A stretch of 59,216 nucleotides of DNA from Clostridia bacterium. GTDB lineage: Bacteria; Bacillota; Clostridia; Oscillospirales; Acutalibacteraceae. Of this stretch, positions 16,885 to 24,262 are shown in pieces (positions within the stretch are counted from its first letter, which is position 1; each line of letters starts with the position of its first letter). The stretch covers positions 1 through 59,216 of the forward strand of contig JAFQVY010000022.1 of the NCBI GenBank assembly GCA_017407755.1, read 5' to 3'. The translations under genes were made by a program, and so were the position numbers. A model generated the notes under the pieces. It worked only from the letters and a program-made list of their open reading frames with translations, was not told where the DNA came from and did not search any database.

Positions 16885-17883
16885 ATGCTGGGTTTAAAGC
16901 GTTTTGCAGGTCTCGTTTTAGCTATAATCTGCCTACTGACTGCTTGCTTTTCAGTAAATGCACTGGGCAAGACTTATTATATAGAAGAACTTATGATGTC
17001 CATCGATATTCCCGAATATATGGCGGTCTCTACAAGAGCAACCAATCCCAATATGACTGAGGGAATCTATCTTGAGGCTTCAAGTTCTGCTCCCGACCTT
17101 GATATAAGAGTTTTGATGCAAAAGGACGAAAAAACAGAGGAGTTTTTCAACCTTTCGCTTTTGTCCTCCTCTGCACTTGATGAGTATAAAAATGCAATCC
17201 TCTCTAACCCTGAGTACTCAGACTGCACCGAGGGCGAATACGGCGGAGTGCTTTTCTTGGATTTTACAACCTACGACACAGTAGGGGACATAACCGTTTA
17301 CGGCAGACAAAGCGTTACAATCTTAAACGGTATGAGCATTGTAATTATGTCAACCTCAGAGGGTGATGCTTTAAGCTCCGAAGAAATCTCCCTTATAAGA
17401 GAAGTTGTGTCAAGTGTAAAGTTTGATAAAATTCTCAGCAATGCACCAAAGGTAAGCTTCTGGCAGATTTTTATTCCCATAATTATTGTTCTTGCTGTGT
17501 TGGTTCTGGGTTTCTTTGTTCTTTCATATTTTATGAGCAAAAAAAGCAAGGAAGAAAAACGCCGCCGCCAAAAAGAGCTTGAAAGAAAAAGAAATTACGA
17601 CGTACTAAGCCGTGCAGAAAGCAACAACCATAAGCCCCAGAGCTTAGGCGGCTACAAAACAAGCGATGCTTTCTTTGAAGATGCATTTGACAATGTAAGC
17701 AAATCTGAAAAACCTCAAAACAGTGTTGTTAAAGAAAGCAAAAAAGCTGTAAAAAGCACCGGTTATTTCTTCAAGAATCTTAAGCGTGAGCTTAATAAAT
17801 CCAAGAAAAACAAGAAAAATGCTAAAAAAAGAGTAAAACCTCAGGACAGAAAACCCAGAGATTACGATGTTTTTAGCGATTAA
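16885..17883 (+). CDS. Secreted/membrane-anchored protein with basic cytosolic tail, unknown function
   Basis: 332 residues from the ATG at 16885, which has AAGGAG eight bases upstream (an in-frame GTG at 16876 overlaps that site). A signal peptide (about 1-27, with ICLLTACFSVNA) is followed by an outer domain (about 30-185) of alternating strands and helices. It resembles the lipoprotein-like or PsbP/DUF-type beta domains found on Clostridia surfaces. A membrane segment follows (about 192-216, IFIPIIIVLAVLVLGFFVL), then a long Lys/Arg-rich tail (217-332). It is monocistronic with its own promoter and terminator. The function is not recognised. Confidence 0.7.
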   Translation: MLGLKRFAGLVLAIICLLTACFSVNALGKTYYIEELMMSIDIPEYMAVSTRATNPNMTEGIYLEASSSAPDLDIRVLMQKDEKTEEFFNLSLLSSSALDEYKNAILSNPEYSDCTEGEYGGVLFLDFTTYDTVGDITVYGRQSVTILNGMSIVIMSTSEGDALSSEEISLIREVVSSVKFDKILSNAPKVSFWQIFIPIIIVLAVLVLGFFVLSYFMSKKSKEEKRRRQKELERKRNYDVLSRAESNNHKPQSLGGYKTSDAFFEDAFDNVSKSEKPQNSVVKESKKAVKSTGYFFKNLKRELNKSKKNKKNAKKRVKPQDRKPRDYDVFSD

Positions 17884-17898
17884 TTAAGAAATTTACTA

Positions 17899-17936
17899 AA
17901 AGCTGTCCCATTTTTTGCGGACAGCTTTGCTTTTTT
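17899..17936 (+). terminator. Terminator before serC
   Basis: AAAGCTGTCC, loop, GGACAGCTTT, then GCTTTTTTC. Confidence 0.8.
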
Positions 17937-17937
17937 C

Positions 17938-17966
17938 TTGACTTATGGGTTGCTTGGTTATATAAT
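17938..17966 (+). promoter_or_regulatory. Sigma-A-type promoter of serC-serA
   Basis: TTGACT (17938-17943), 17-bp spacer, TATAAT (17961-17966). It directly abuts the preceding terminator, and no riboswitch or T-box is visible between it and serC. Confidence 0.8.
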
Positions 17967-18049
17967 ATCTTACATTGGGTTAATATTTTAACGAGTACCC
18001 TAATATGAATATTACATATTTATATCTTGCACGAAAGGGAGTTTTAGAA

Positions 18050-19135
18050 ATGGCAAGAGTTTATAATTTTTCTGCAGGTCCTTCTGTACTGCCTGAGGCA
18101 GTTTTAAAGAAGGCAGCTGACGAGATGATGGATTATCAGGGCAGCGGTCAGTCCGTAATGGAAATGTCCCACCGCTCAAAGGTTTATGATGCTATCATCA
18201 AAGAGGCTGAGGCACTTTTAAGAGAGGTAATGAATATCCCCGACAACTACAAGGTTCTTTTCCTTCAGGGCGGTGCTTCTTCTCAGTTCGCAATGATTCC
18301 TTTAAACCTTATGAACAAGTCAGGTAAGGCTGACTATGTTATTACAGGTCAGTGGGCAAAGAAGGCTTACAAGGAAGGCGCACGCTACGGTAGTGCTAAC
18401 GTTGTAGCTTCTTCTGAAGATAAGACTTTCTCTTATATCCCCAAGCTTGACAAGTCTACATTCACACCTGATGCAGACTATTTCCACATTTGTATGAACA
18501 ACACTATCTACGGTACTGTTTATCACGAGCTTCCCGATACAGGCGACGTTCCCCTTGTTGCAGACATTTCTTCCTGCATTCTTTCCGAGCCTATCGATGT
18601 TTCTAAGTTCGGTATGCTTTACGCAGGTGCTCAGAAGAATATGGCTCCTGCAGGTCTTACTGTTGTAATTATCCGCGAGGACCTTATCGGCAACGCTCAG
18701 GAGATTACTCCCACAATGTTCAACTACCAGACACACGCTGACAATGATTCTATGTTCAATACACCTCCTTGCTACACAATTTACATTGCAAAACTTGTGC
18801 TTGAATGGATTAAGAACGAGGTAGGCGGTCTTGAGAAGATGAAGGAGCTTAACGTTAAGAAAGCAAACCTTCTCTATGATTTCCTTGATAACTCCAAGCT
18901 CTTCAAGGGCACAGTAGTAGCTGAGGACCGTTCTCTTATGAACGTTCCCTTCGTTACAGGCGATGCAGATTTAGATGCAGAGTTTGTTAAGGTTTGCACT
19001 GAAAACGGCATCGTTAACATCAAGGGTCACCGCTCTGTTGGCGGTATGCGTGCTTCTATCTACAACGCTATGCCTATTGAGGGCGTTGAAAAGCTCATTG
19101 CTGTTATGAAGGAGTTTGAAGAGAAACATGTTTAA
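18050..19135 (+). CDS. serC: Phosphoserine aminotransferase
   Basis: 361 residues from the ATG at 18050 (AAAGGGAG upstream). It is a PLP fold-type I class V aminotransferase that turns 3-phosphohydroxypyruvate plus glutamate into phosphoserine. Visible are RVYNFSAGPSVLPEAV at the start, FLQGGASSQFAMIPLNL (phosphate/PLP contact), and YAGAQKNMAPAGLTVVII, where the lysine of GAQKN forms the Schiff base. HRSVGGMRASIYNAMP lies near the end. The stop codon overlaps the serA start by eight bases, so the two enzymes of serine synthesis are translationally coupled. Confidence 0.97.
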   Translation: MARVYNFSAGPSVLPEAVLKKAADEMMDYQGSGQSVMEMSHRSKVYDAIIKEAEALLREVMNIPDNYKVLFLQGGASSQFAMIPLNLMNKSGKADYVITGQWAKKAYKEGARYGSANVVASSEDKTFSYIPKLDKSTFTPDADYFHICMNNTIYGTVYHELPDTGDVPLVADISSCILSEPIDVSKFGMLYAGAQKNMAPAGLTVVIIREDLIGNAQEITPTMFNYQTHADNDSMFNTPPCYTIYIAKLVLEWIKNEVGGLEKMKELNVKKANLLYDFLDNSKLFKGTVVAEDRSLMNVPFVTGDADLDAEFVKVCTENGIVNIKGHRSVGGMRASIYNAMPIEGVEKLIAVMKEFEEKHV

Positions 19136-20288
19136 TATTCTTACACTTAATAAAATAGCCGCAATCGGCACAGACAGACTTGGTGCTAATTACACTATCG
19201 CTAACGATTGCGACACACCCGATGCAGTTTTAGTAAGAAGTGCTTCTATGCACGATATGGCTATGCCCGAAAGCCTCCTTGCAATTGCAAGAGCAGGCGC
19301 AGGCACCAATAACATTCCCGTTGACAAATGTGCTGAGGAGGGTATTGTGGTTTTCAATACTCCCGGTGCAAATGCAAATGCAGTTAAAGAGCTTGTTATT
19401 GCAGGTCTTTTCCTTGCTTCCCGTGACGTTATCGGCGGTATCCAGTGGGCAAAGACACTTAAGGGCAACGGTGCTGAGGTTGGCAAAATGGTAGAAAAGG
19501 GCAAGAGCCAGTTTGTTGGCCCCGAAATTATGGGCAAAAAGCTTGGCGTTATCGGCCTTGGTGCAATCGGTATCTTAGTTGCTAATGCAGCTAAGTCCTT
19601 AGGTATGGAAGTTTATGGTTTTGACCCCTATATTTCCGTTGATGCCGCTTGGAAGCTTAAGAACAGCATCTATCATGCAAATTCTGTTGAGGAAATTTAT
19701 AAGGAGTGTGACTACATCACAATCCACGTTCCCCTCAATGCTTCTACTAAGGAAACAATCAACAAAGACACTATCGCTATGATGAAAGACGGCGTTCGCA
19801 TTCTTAACTATTCTCGTGACGGCCTTGTAAACTCTTCTGATATGCTTGAGGCACTCAAGAGTGGCAAGGTTGCAAAGTATGTTACAGACTTTGCGACAGA
19901 TGACCTCCTTTGCGAGGAAAACGTTGTTGCTATGCCTCACCTTGGTGCATCTACTCCCGAAAGCGAAGACAACTGTGCAGTTATGGCAGCTGATCAGGTT
20001 AAGGATTACCTTGAAAACGGTAACATCAAGAATTCCGTTAACTTCCCTGCAGTATCCATGGCAAGAAGCGGCGATACAAGAATTTGTGTTCTCCACTACA
20101 ATAAGCCCAACGTTATTGCAAACGTTACAACCGCAATCGGTCAGGCTGGTGCAAACGTTGAGAATATGGAAAGCAAGAGCCGCGGCGACTATGGCTATAT
20201 GGTAATCGACGTAACAGGTGCAGCAGCAGATGCCGCAAAAGCTATTGAGAGCTTCGACGACGTTATCCGTGTTCGTGTTATCGGCTGA
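19128..20288 (+). CDS. serA: D-3-phosphoglycerate dehydrogenase
   Basis: 386 residues from the ATG at 19128; the AAGGAG at 19109-19114 lies inside the end of serC. The enzyme oxidises 3-phosphoglycerate with NAD+, the first step of serine synthesis. Visible are IARAGAGTNNIPVDKCAEEG (substrate domain), the Rossmann motif LGVIGLGAIGILVANAAKSLGM, ITIHVPLNASTKETI, and MPHLGASTPESEDN containing the catalytic His. The C-terminal 80 residues (RICVLHYNKPNVIANVTTAI) form an ACT domain, the usual serine-sensing part. This is the short form without the intervening substrate-binding domain. Confidence 0.97.
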   Translation: MFNILTLNKIAAIGTDRLGANYTIANDCDTPDAVLVRSASMHDMAMPESLLAIARAGAGTNNIPVDKCAEEGIVVFNTPGANANAVKELVIAGLFLASRDVIGGIQWAKTLKGNGAEVGKMVEKGKSQFVGPEIMGKKLGVIGLGAIGILVANAAKSLGMEVYGFDPYISVDAAWKLKNSIYHANSVEEIYKECDYITIHVPLNASTKETINKDTIAMMKDGVRILNYSRDGLVNSSDMLEALKSGKVAKYVTDFATDDLLCEENVVAMPHLGASTPESEDNCAVMAADQVKDYLENGNIKNSVNFPAVSMARSGDTRICVLHYNKPNVIANVTTAIGQAGANVENMESKSRGDYGYMVIDVTGAAADAAKAIESFDDVIRVRVIG

Positions 20289-20293
20289 TACTG

Positions 20294-20371
20294 TTAGCCA
20301 CGGTGGGCAGTTACGACCGCTAGCCACGGTGGACAGTTCCGACCGCTAGCCGCGGTGGGCAGTTCCGCCTT
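20294..20371 (+). repeat. Three tandem 26-bp repeats, REP-like
   Basis: Three head-to-tail units at 20294-20319, 20320-20345 and 20346-20371, each close to CTAGCCACGGTGGGCAGTTC followed by CGACCG. A partial fourth (TTAGCCACGG) lies at 20421-20431. A diverged inverted copy lies at 20554-20582. They occupy the non-coding gap between convergent serA and the aldolase gene. Confidence 0.8.
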
Positions 20372-20392
20372 TGAAAAACTTTGATATAATTT

Positions 20393-20418
20393 AAACCCCG
20401 CTTAACGGCGGGGTTTTT
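20393..20418 (+). terminator. Terminator of serC-serA
   Basis: AAACCCCGC, a short loop and GCGGGGTTTTT. Confidence 0.85.
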
Positions 20419-20454
20419 CGTTAGCCACGGTAGTTTGGCTGACCCGCCAAACAA

Positions 20455-20486
20455 AAAACCGCTGAGGATTAAACCCTCAGCGGTGA
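20455..20486 (-). terminator. Terminator of the aldolase gene
   Basis: On the minus strand ACCGCTGAGG, a seven-base loop and CCTCAGCGGT are followed by TTTTTTG. Confidence 0.85.
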
Positions 20487-20553
20487 TTTTGTATAGTATA
20501 ATATTAATGTCCAATCCGCCGTTAAGATAAGGTTACCTTTATACGTAACCTGT

Positions 20554-20582
20554 CCAAAGGCGAATTGCCCTGCCGTGGCAAA
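20554..20582 (-). repeat. Diverged inverted copy of the REP-like unit
   Basis: The reverse complement (TTGCCACGGCAGGGCAATTC, then GCCTTTGG) aligns with the third tandem unit and its GCCTTTG continuation. The two copies flank both terminators as an inverted pair. Confidence 0.6.
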
Positions 20583-20586
20583 CGGC

Positions 20587-21453
20587 TTAAGCTTTGTCTA
20601 CAGAACCGAAGAGCTCCATTTTCTCCTTAACAGTAGCCTTGATAGCCTCAAAGCCGGGAGCGAGAAGCTTTCTGGGGTCGAAGCCCTTGCCCTGAAGGTC
20701 CTTGCCTGCCTCAACATACTCTCTTGTTGCAGCGGCAAAAGCTAACTGGCACTCTGTGTTAACGTTAATCTTGGAAACGCCGAGGCTTATAGCCTTCTTA
20801 ATCATATCCTCAGGGATACCTGTGCCACCGTGAAGAACTAAGGGCATATCGCCGATCTTGTTGGAAATAGCCTCAAGAGTATCGAAGGAAAGACCTGCCC
20901 AGTTTTCGGGGTATTTGCCGTGGATGTTACCAATACCTGCAGCAAGCATTGTAACGCCGAGGTCTGCAATCATCTTGCACTCGTCGGGGTCAGCACACTC
21001 GCCTGCACCAACAACGCCGTCTTCCTCGCCGCCGATAGAACCAACCTCAGCCTCTAAAGAAAGACCCTTTTCCTCGCAGATAGCAACGAGTTCTTTAGTT
21101 TTTGCGATGTTTTCTTCGATAGCATAGTGAGAGCCGTCAAACATAACGGAAGAGAAACCTGCCTCAATACAAGCCTTTGCGCCGTCGTAAGAACCGTGGT
21201 CAAGGTGAAGTGCTACGGGAACAGTAATGTTAAGCTCATTAAGCATACCGTTAACCATACCAACGATAGTTGTGTAGCCGCACATATACTTGCCTGCACC
21301 CTCAGAAACACCGAGAATAACGGGGGAGTTTAACTCCTGAGCAGTTAAGAGGATAGCCTTTGTCCACTCAAGGTTGTTGATGTTGAACTGGCCTACTGCA
21401 TAGTGGCCTGCCTTTGCCTTTGTAAGCATTTCTTTTGCATTAACTAATGGCAT
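20587..21453 (-). CDS. fba: Class II fructose-bisphosphate aldolase
   Basis: 288 residues from the ATG at 21453, chosen because AAAGGAG lies eight bases upstream. Zinc-dependent aldolase that splits fructose-1,6-bisphosphate into DHAP and glyceraldehyde-3-phosphate in glycolysis. Visible are GHYAVGQFNINNLEW, VALHLDHGSYDGAKACIEAG (catalytic Asp and zinc His), SVMFDGSHYAIEENI, EAEVGSIGGEEDG (zinc Glu), HGKYPENWAGL, LVLHGGTGIPEDMI (zinc His) and KINVNTECQLAF. Monocistronic and convergent with serA. Confidence 0.96.
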   Translation of the reverse strand: MPLVNAKEMLTKAKAGHYAVGQFNINNLEWTKAILLTAQELNSPVILGVSEGAGKYMCGYTTIVGMVNGMLNELNITVPVALHLDHGSYDGAKACIEAGFSSVMFDGSHYAIEENIAKTKELVAICEEKGLSLEAEVGSIGGEEDGVVGAGECADPDECKMIADLGVTMLAAGIGNIHGKYPENWAGLSFDTLEAISNKIGDMPLVLHGGTGIPEDMIKKAISLGVSKINVNTECQLAFAAATREYVEAGKDLQGKGFDPRKLLAPGFEAIKATVKEKMELFGSVDKA

Positions 21454-21606
21454 AATTGTAAGCTCCTTTACATATAAATGTTTTGTGTGTTGCACATACA
21501 CCCATATTATACACCATATTTTGTAAAAGATAAAGAGTTTTTTATAAAAAAAGAAAATTTTAAAAAACTATTGACAAATTAAAGTGTTTTTGATATTCTT
21601 TACTAC

Positions 21607-21890
21607 ATTAAAGGCTGTGACGAAGAAGTCAGCTTTGATTATTTTCAGAGAGTAACCGTTTGGTGCGAGGTTACATTAAGCAAGGCGTTATGATTATCCC
21701 TTCCGAGCCGGAGTCCGAAAGAACCGAGTTTGAGTAGACGCTCCCGTGAATGTCGCGTTAAGACAGAGGGTTTGTTGGAACCTGTAAGCGGTGTAGGGCA
21801 ATAGTCCTCGCAATTTGAGTGGTACCGCGGCTAAGAATTTGATTTTTCAGTCGTCTCAAAGTTTTTGCTTTGAGACGGCTTTTATTTTTA
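21607..21890 (+). promoter_or_regulatory. T-box leader with terminator
   Basis: This fills most of the 468-base gap 21454-21921. Stem I begins near 21613. GGCT/AGCC plus CGAAG/CTTCCG make the base helix around a kink-turn-like bulge. AGAGAG at 21647-21652 and the TAACC/GGTTA apical stem follow. The conserved T-box GAGTGGTACCGCGG is at 21817-21830, with the tRNA-acceptor-pairing UGGU at 21820-21823. The terminator (13-bp stem 21849-21861/21868-21880 and a T tract) is exclusive with the antiterminator. The specifier is not resolved; candidates lie in TGATTATCCC (21691-21700), which contains Ile (ATT/ATC) and Tyr (TAT) codons. A candidate promoter, TTGACA (21572) with weak -10 sequence, precedes it. 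Confidence 0.88.
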
Positions 21891-21921
21891 TTTAATTTAT
21901 TGGTAAAGGAGAGGATCCAAA

Positions 21922-24216
21922 ATGTCACAAAACTTGATGATTGATGAAAGAATAAAAGAGGTGGCAAACCGAATTAAAAGTGTTCGTGAGGATTTAGGCT
22001 TTACAGTTGAGCAAATGGCTAAAAAAACAGGCACAACCCCTGAGGAGTACCGCCTTCTTGAGTCGGGTCAGTCTGACTTCAGCTTTACATTTATCTATAA
22101 GTTTGCTTCTACTTGCTCTCTTGATATTACAGATATTATGGAAGGAACCAGCCCCCTTCTTACTCAGTACAGTGTTGTAAGAAAGGGCGAGGGTATGCCC
22201 TTTGCAAGACGTGAGGGCTTTAAATATTTTAACTTAGCTCCTGCTTTTAAAAATAAGCTTGCCGAGCCTTTCCACGTTGTTATCCCTTACTCTGAGCAAG
22301 CTCAGAACGAGCCCATGCACCTTTCTACTCATACAGGCCATGAAATCGATATTGTTATCAAGGGCAGTATGAAAATTCAGGTAGGCGACAGATACGAAAT
22401 CTTGCATGAGGGCGACAGTATTTACTATGACAGTTCAATCCCTCACGATGAGCGGGCAATCGGCGGAAGTGACTGTGAAATTTATGCAATCGTTATCAAC
22501 CCCGACACCAACGGTATGGCAAATTACGAGGAAAAGGTAATTGCCGCTACCACCACAAATACAGACCTTGCAAAGCTTACTGACCCCGTTTACGAAAAGT
22601 TTATCACAACCGAAACAGACGAAAACGGCGTGCTTTCCGGCATCAGCTTTAAAAATCAGGATAAGTTTAACTTTGCTTTTGACGTTATTGACGGTTTAGC
22701 TCAGAAATGTCCCGATAAAACTGCTATGGTGCATCTTACAAACACCAAGCAGGAGCGTGTTTTCACATACAGGGATATGATGGAATACTCCAATATGACA
22801 GCTAACTACTTTGAGTCCTTAGGAATTAAAAAGGGCGACAGAGTAATGCTTGTGTTAAAGCGTCACTATCAGTTCTGGTTTTCTATCCTTGCTCTTCACA
22901 AAATCGGTGCGATTGCTATTCCTGCAACCAACCTTTTAAAGGAACACGACTTTGAATATCGTTTTAATGCCGCAGGGGTAAAGGCTATTATCTGCACTGC
23001 CGACGGCGAAACCGCCGACGAAGCTGACAAAGCCGCAGTCAATAGTCCCACACTTACAGTTAAGGTAAGTGTTAACGGCAAGCGTGAAGGCTGGCACAGC
23101 TTTGAGGAAGAGTTTGAAAAGTTTTCTCATAAGTATAATAGAACTGAAGACTCACCCAAAGGCAATGACCCTCTCATTATGTTTTTCACCTCAGGTACCA
23201 CAGGCAACCCCAAAATTGCCGAGCATAATCATCTGTATCCTCTCGGTCACTTTATCACCGCCAAGTACTGGCACAATGTAGACCCCAACGGTATGCACTT
23301 TACAATTTCCGACACAGGCTGGGGTAAGGCTCTGTGGGGTAAGCTTTACGGCCAGTGGCTCTGCGAAACCGCAGTATTTACCTATGACTTCGACCGTTTC
23401 GATGCCGACGATATTCTGCCCCTGTTCAAAAAGTACGGTATTACAACCTTCTGTGCACCGCCTACAATGTATCGCTTCTTTATCCGTCAGGATTTATCAA
23501 AATATGACCTTAGCTCCGTTAAGTATGCAACCGTTGCAGGCGAAGCTTTAAATCCTGAGGTTTACCATCAGTTCTTAAAGGCAACAGGCATCAGCCTTAT
23601 GGAAGGCTACGGTCAGACCGAAACCACCCTTACAATCGGTAACTTTGTTGGTACCGAGGTTAAGGTTGGCTCTATGGGTAAGCCCAGTCCTCTTTACGAT
23701 ATTCAGATTCTTGACAAAGAAGGTAACCCCTGCAAAGCAGGTGACATCGGTGAAATCTGCGTTAAAACAGATAAAGACACACCCTGCGGTCTCTTTATGG
23801 GCTATTATCTTGACGATGACCTTACTCAGAAGGTATGGCACGACGGCTATTATCACACAGGCGACACAGCATGGATGGATACAGACGGCAACTTCTGGTT
23901 TGTCGGTCGTGTTGATGACGTTATCAAGTCCTCAGGCTATCGTATCGGACCCTTTGAGATTGAGTCTGTTATCATGGAGCTTCCTTATGTTCTTGAGTGT
24001 GCAGTAACCGCCGCACCCGACGAAATCCGCGGTCAGGTAGTTAAGGCTACAATTATCCTGACACAGGGCACAGTGGAAAGCGACGCCCTTAAAAAGGAAA
24101 TTCAGGAATACGTTAAGAAGCGTACAGCTCCCTACAAGTATCCCCGAATCGTTAACTTTGTTGACTCCTTGCCCAAGACAATCAGTGGCAAAATCATCCG
24201 TGCTAAAATAAAGTGA
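21922..24216 (+). CDS. HTH-cupin-acyl-CoA ligase fusion (AMP-forming)
   Basis: 764 residues, all read as one frame. An XRE-type helix-turn-helix (about 12-66, GFTVEQMAKKTGTTPEEYRL) is followed by a cupin (about 125-195, HTGHEIDIVIKGSMKIQVGD ... HEGDSIYYDSSIPH). An ANL-superfamily ligase spans about 230-764, with MFFTSGTTGNPKIAEHNH (P-loop), GYGQTETT, DGYYHTGDTAWMD, VGRVDDVIKSSGYRIGPFEIE, and the adenylation lysine in PKTISGKIIRAKIK. The ligase part most resembles medium-chain or branched/aryl acid-CoA synthetases. It activates a carboxylic acid to acyl-AMP and then acyl-CoA. A T-box leader precedes it and AAAGGAGAGG sets the start. Domain calls are firm. The substrate is unknown. Confidence 0.92.
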   Translation: MSQNLMIDERIKEVANRIKSVREDLGFTVEQMAKKTGTTPEEYRLLESGQSDFSFTFIYKFASTCSLDITDIMEGTSPLLTQYSVVRKGEGMPFARREGFKYFNLAPAFKNKLAEPFHVVIPYSEQAQNEPMHLSTHTGHEIDIVIKGSMKIQVGDRYEILHEGDSIYYDSSIPHDERAIGGSDCEIYAIVINPDTNGMANYEEKVIAATTTNTDLAKLTDPVYEKFITTETDENGVLSGISFKNQDKFNFAFDVIDGLAQKCPDKTAMVHLTNTKQERVFTYRDMMEYSNMTANYFESLGIKKGDRVMLVLKRHYQFWFSILALHKIGAIAIPATNLLKEHDFEYRFNAAGVKAIICTADGETADEADKAAVNSPTLTVKVSVNGKREGWHSFEEEFEKFSHKYNRTEDSPKGNDPLIMFFTSGTTGNPKIAEHNHLYPLGHFITAKYWHNVDPNGMHFTISDTGWGKALWGKLYGQWLCETAVFTYDFDRFDADDILPLFKKYGITTFCAPPTMYRFFIRQDLSKYDLSSVKYATVAGEALNPEVYHQFLKATGISLMEGYGQTETTLTIGNFVGTEVKVGSMGKPSPLYDIQILDKEGNPCKAGDIGEICVKTDKDTPCGLFMGYYLDDDLTQKVWHDGYYHTGDTAWMDTDGNFWFVGRVDDVIKSSGYRIGPFEIESVIMELPYVLECAVTAAPDEIRGQVVKATIILTQGTVESDALKKEIQEYVKKRTAPYKYPRIVNFVDSLPKTISGKIIRAKIK

Positions 24217-24232
24217 TTATTGTTGATGTAAC

Positions 24233-24262
24233 AAAGCCCTCCGATTTCTCGGAGGGCTTTCT
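24233..24262. terminator. Bidirectional terminator between convergent genes
   Basis: AAAGCCCTCCGA, TTTC, TCGGAGGGCTTT with flanking T and A tracts. Confidence 0.85.

Noticed and set aside
18320-20327. Long antisense frames opposite serC and serA (18320-18736, 19599-20327)
   Set aside because: Cys/Val-rich compositions typical of shadow frames; the sense strand encodes complete conserved enzymes.
20294-20371. Possible CRISPR array
   Set aside because: The three 26-bp units are directly abutting with no spacers, so it is a tandem repeat. No CRISPR array is seen in the window.
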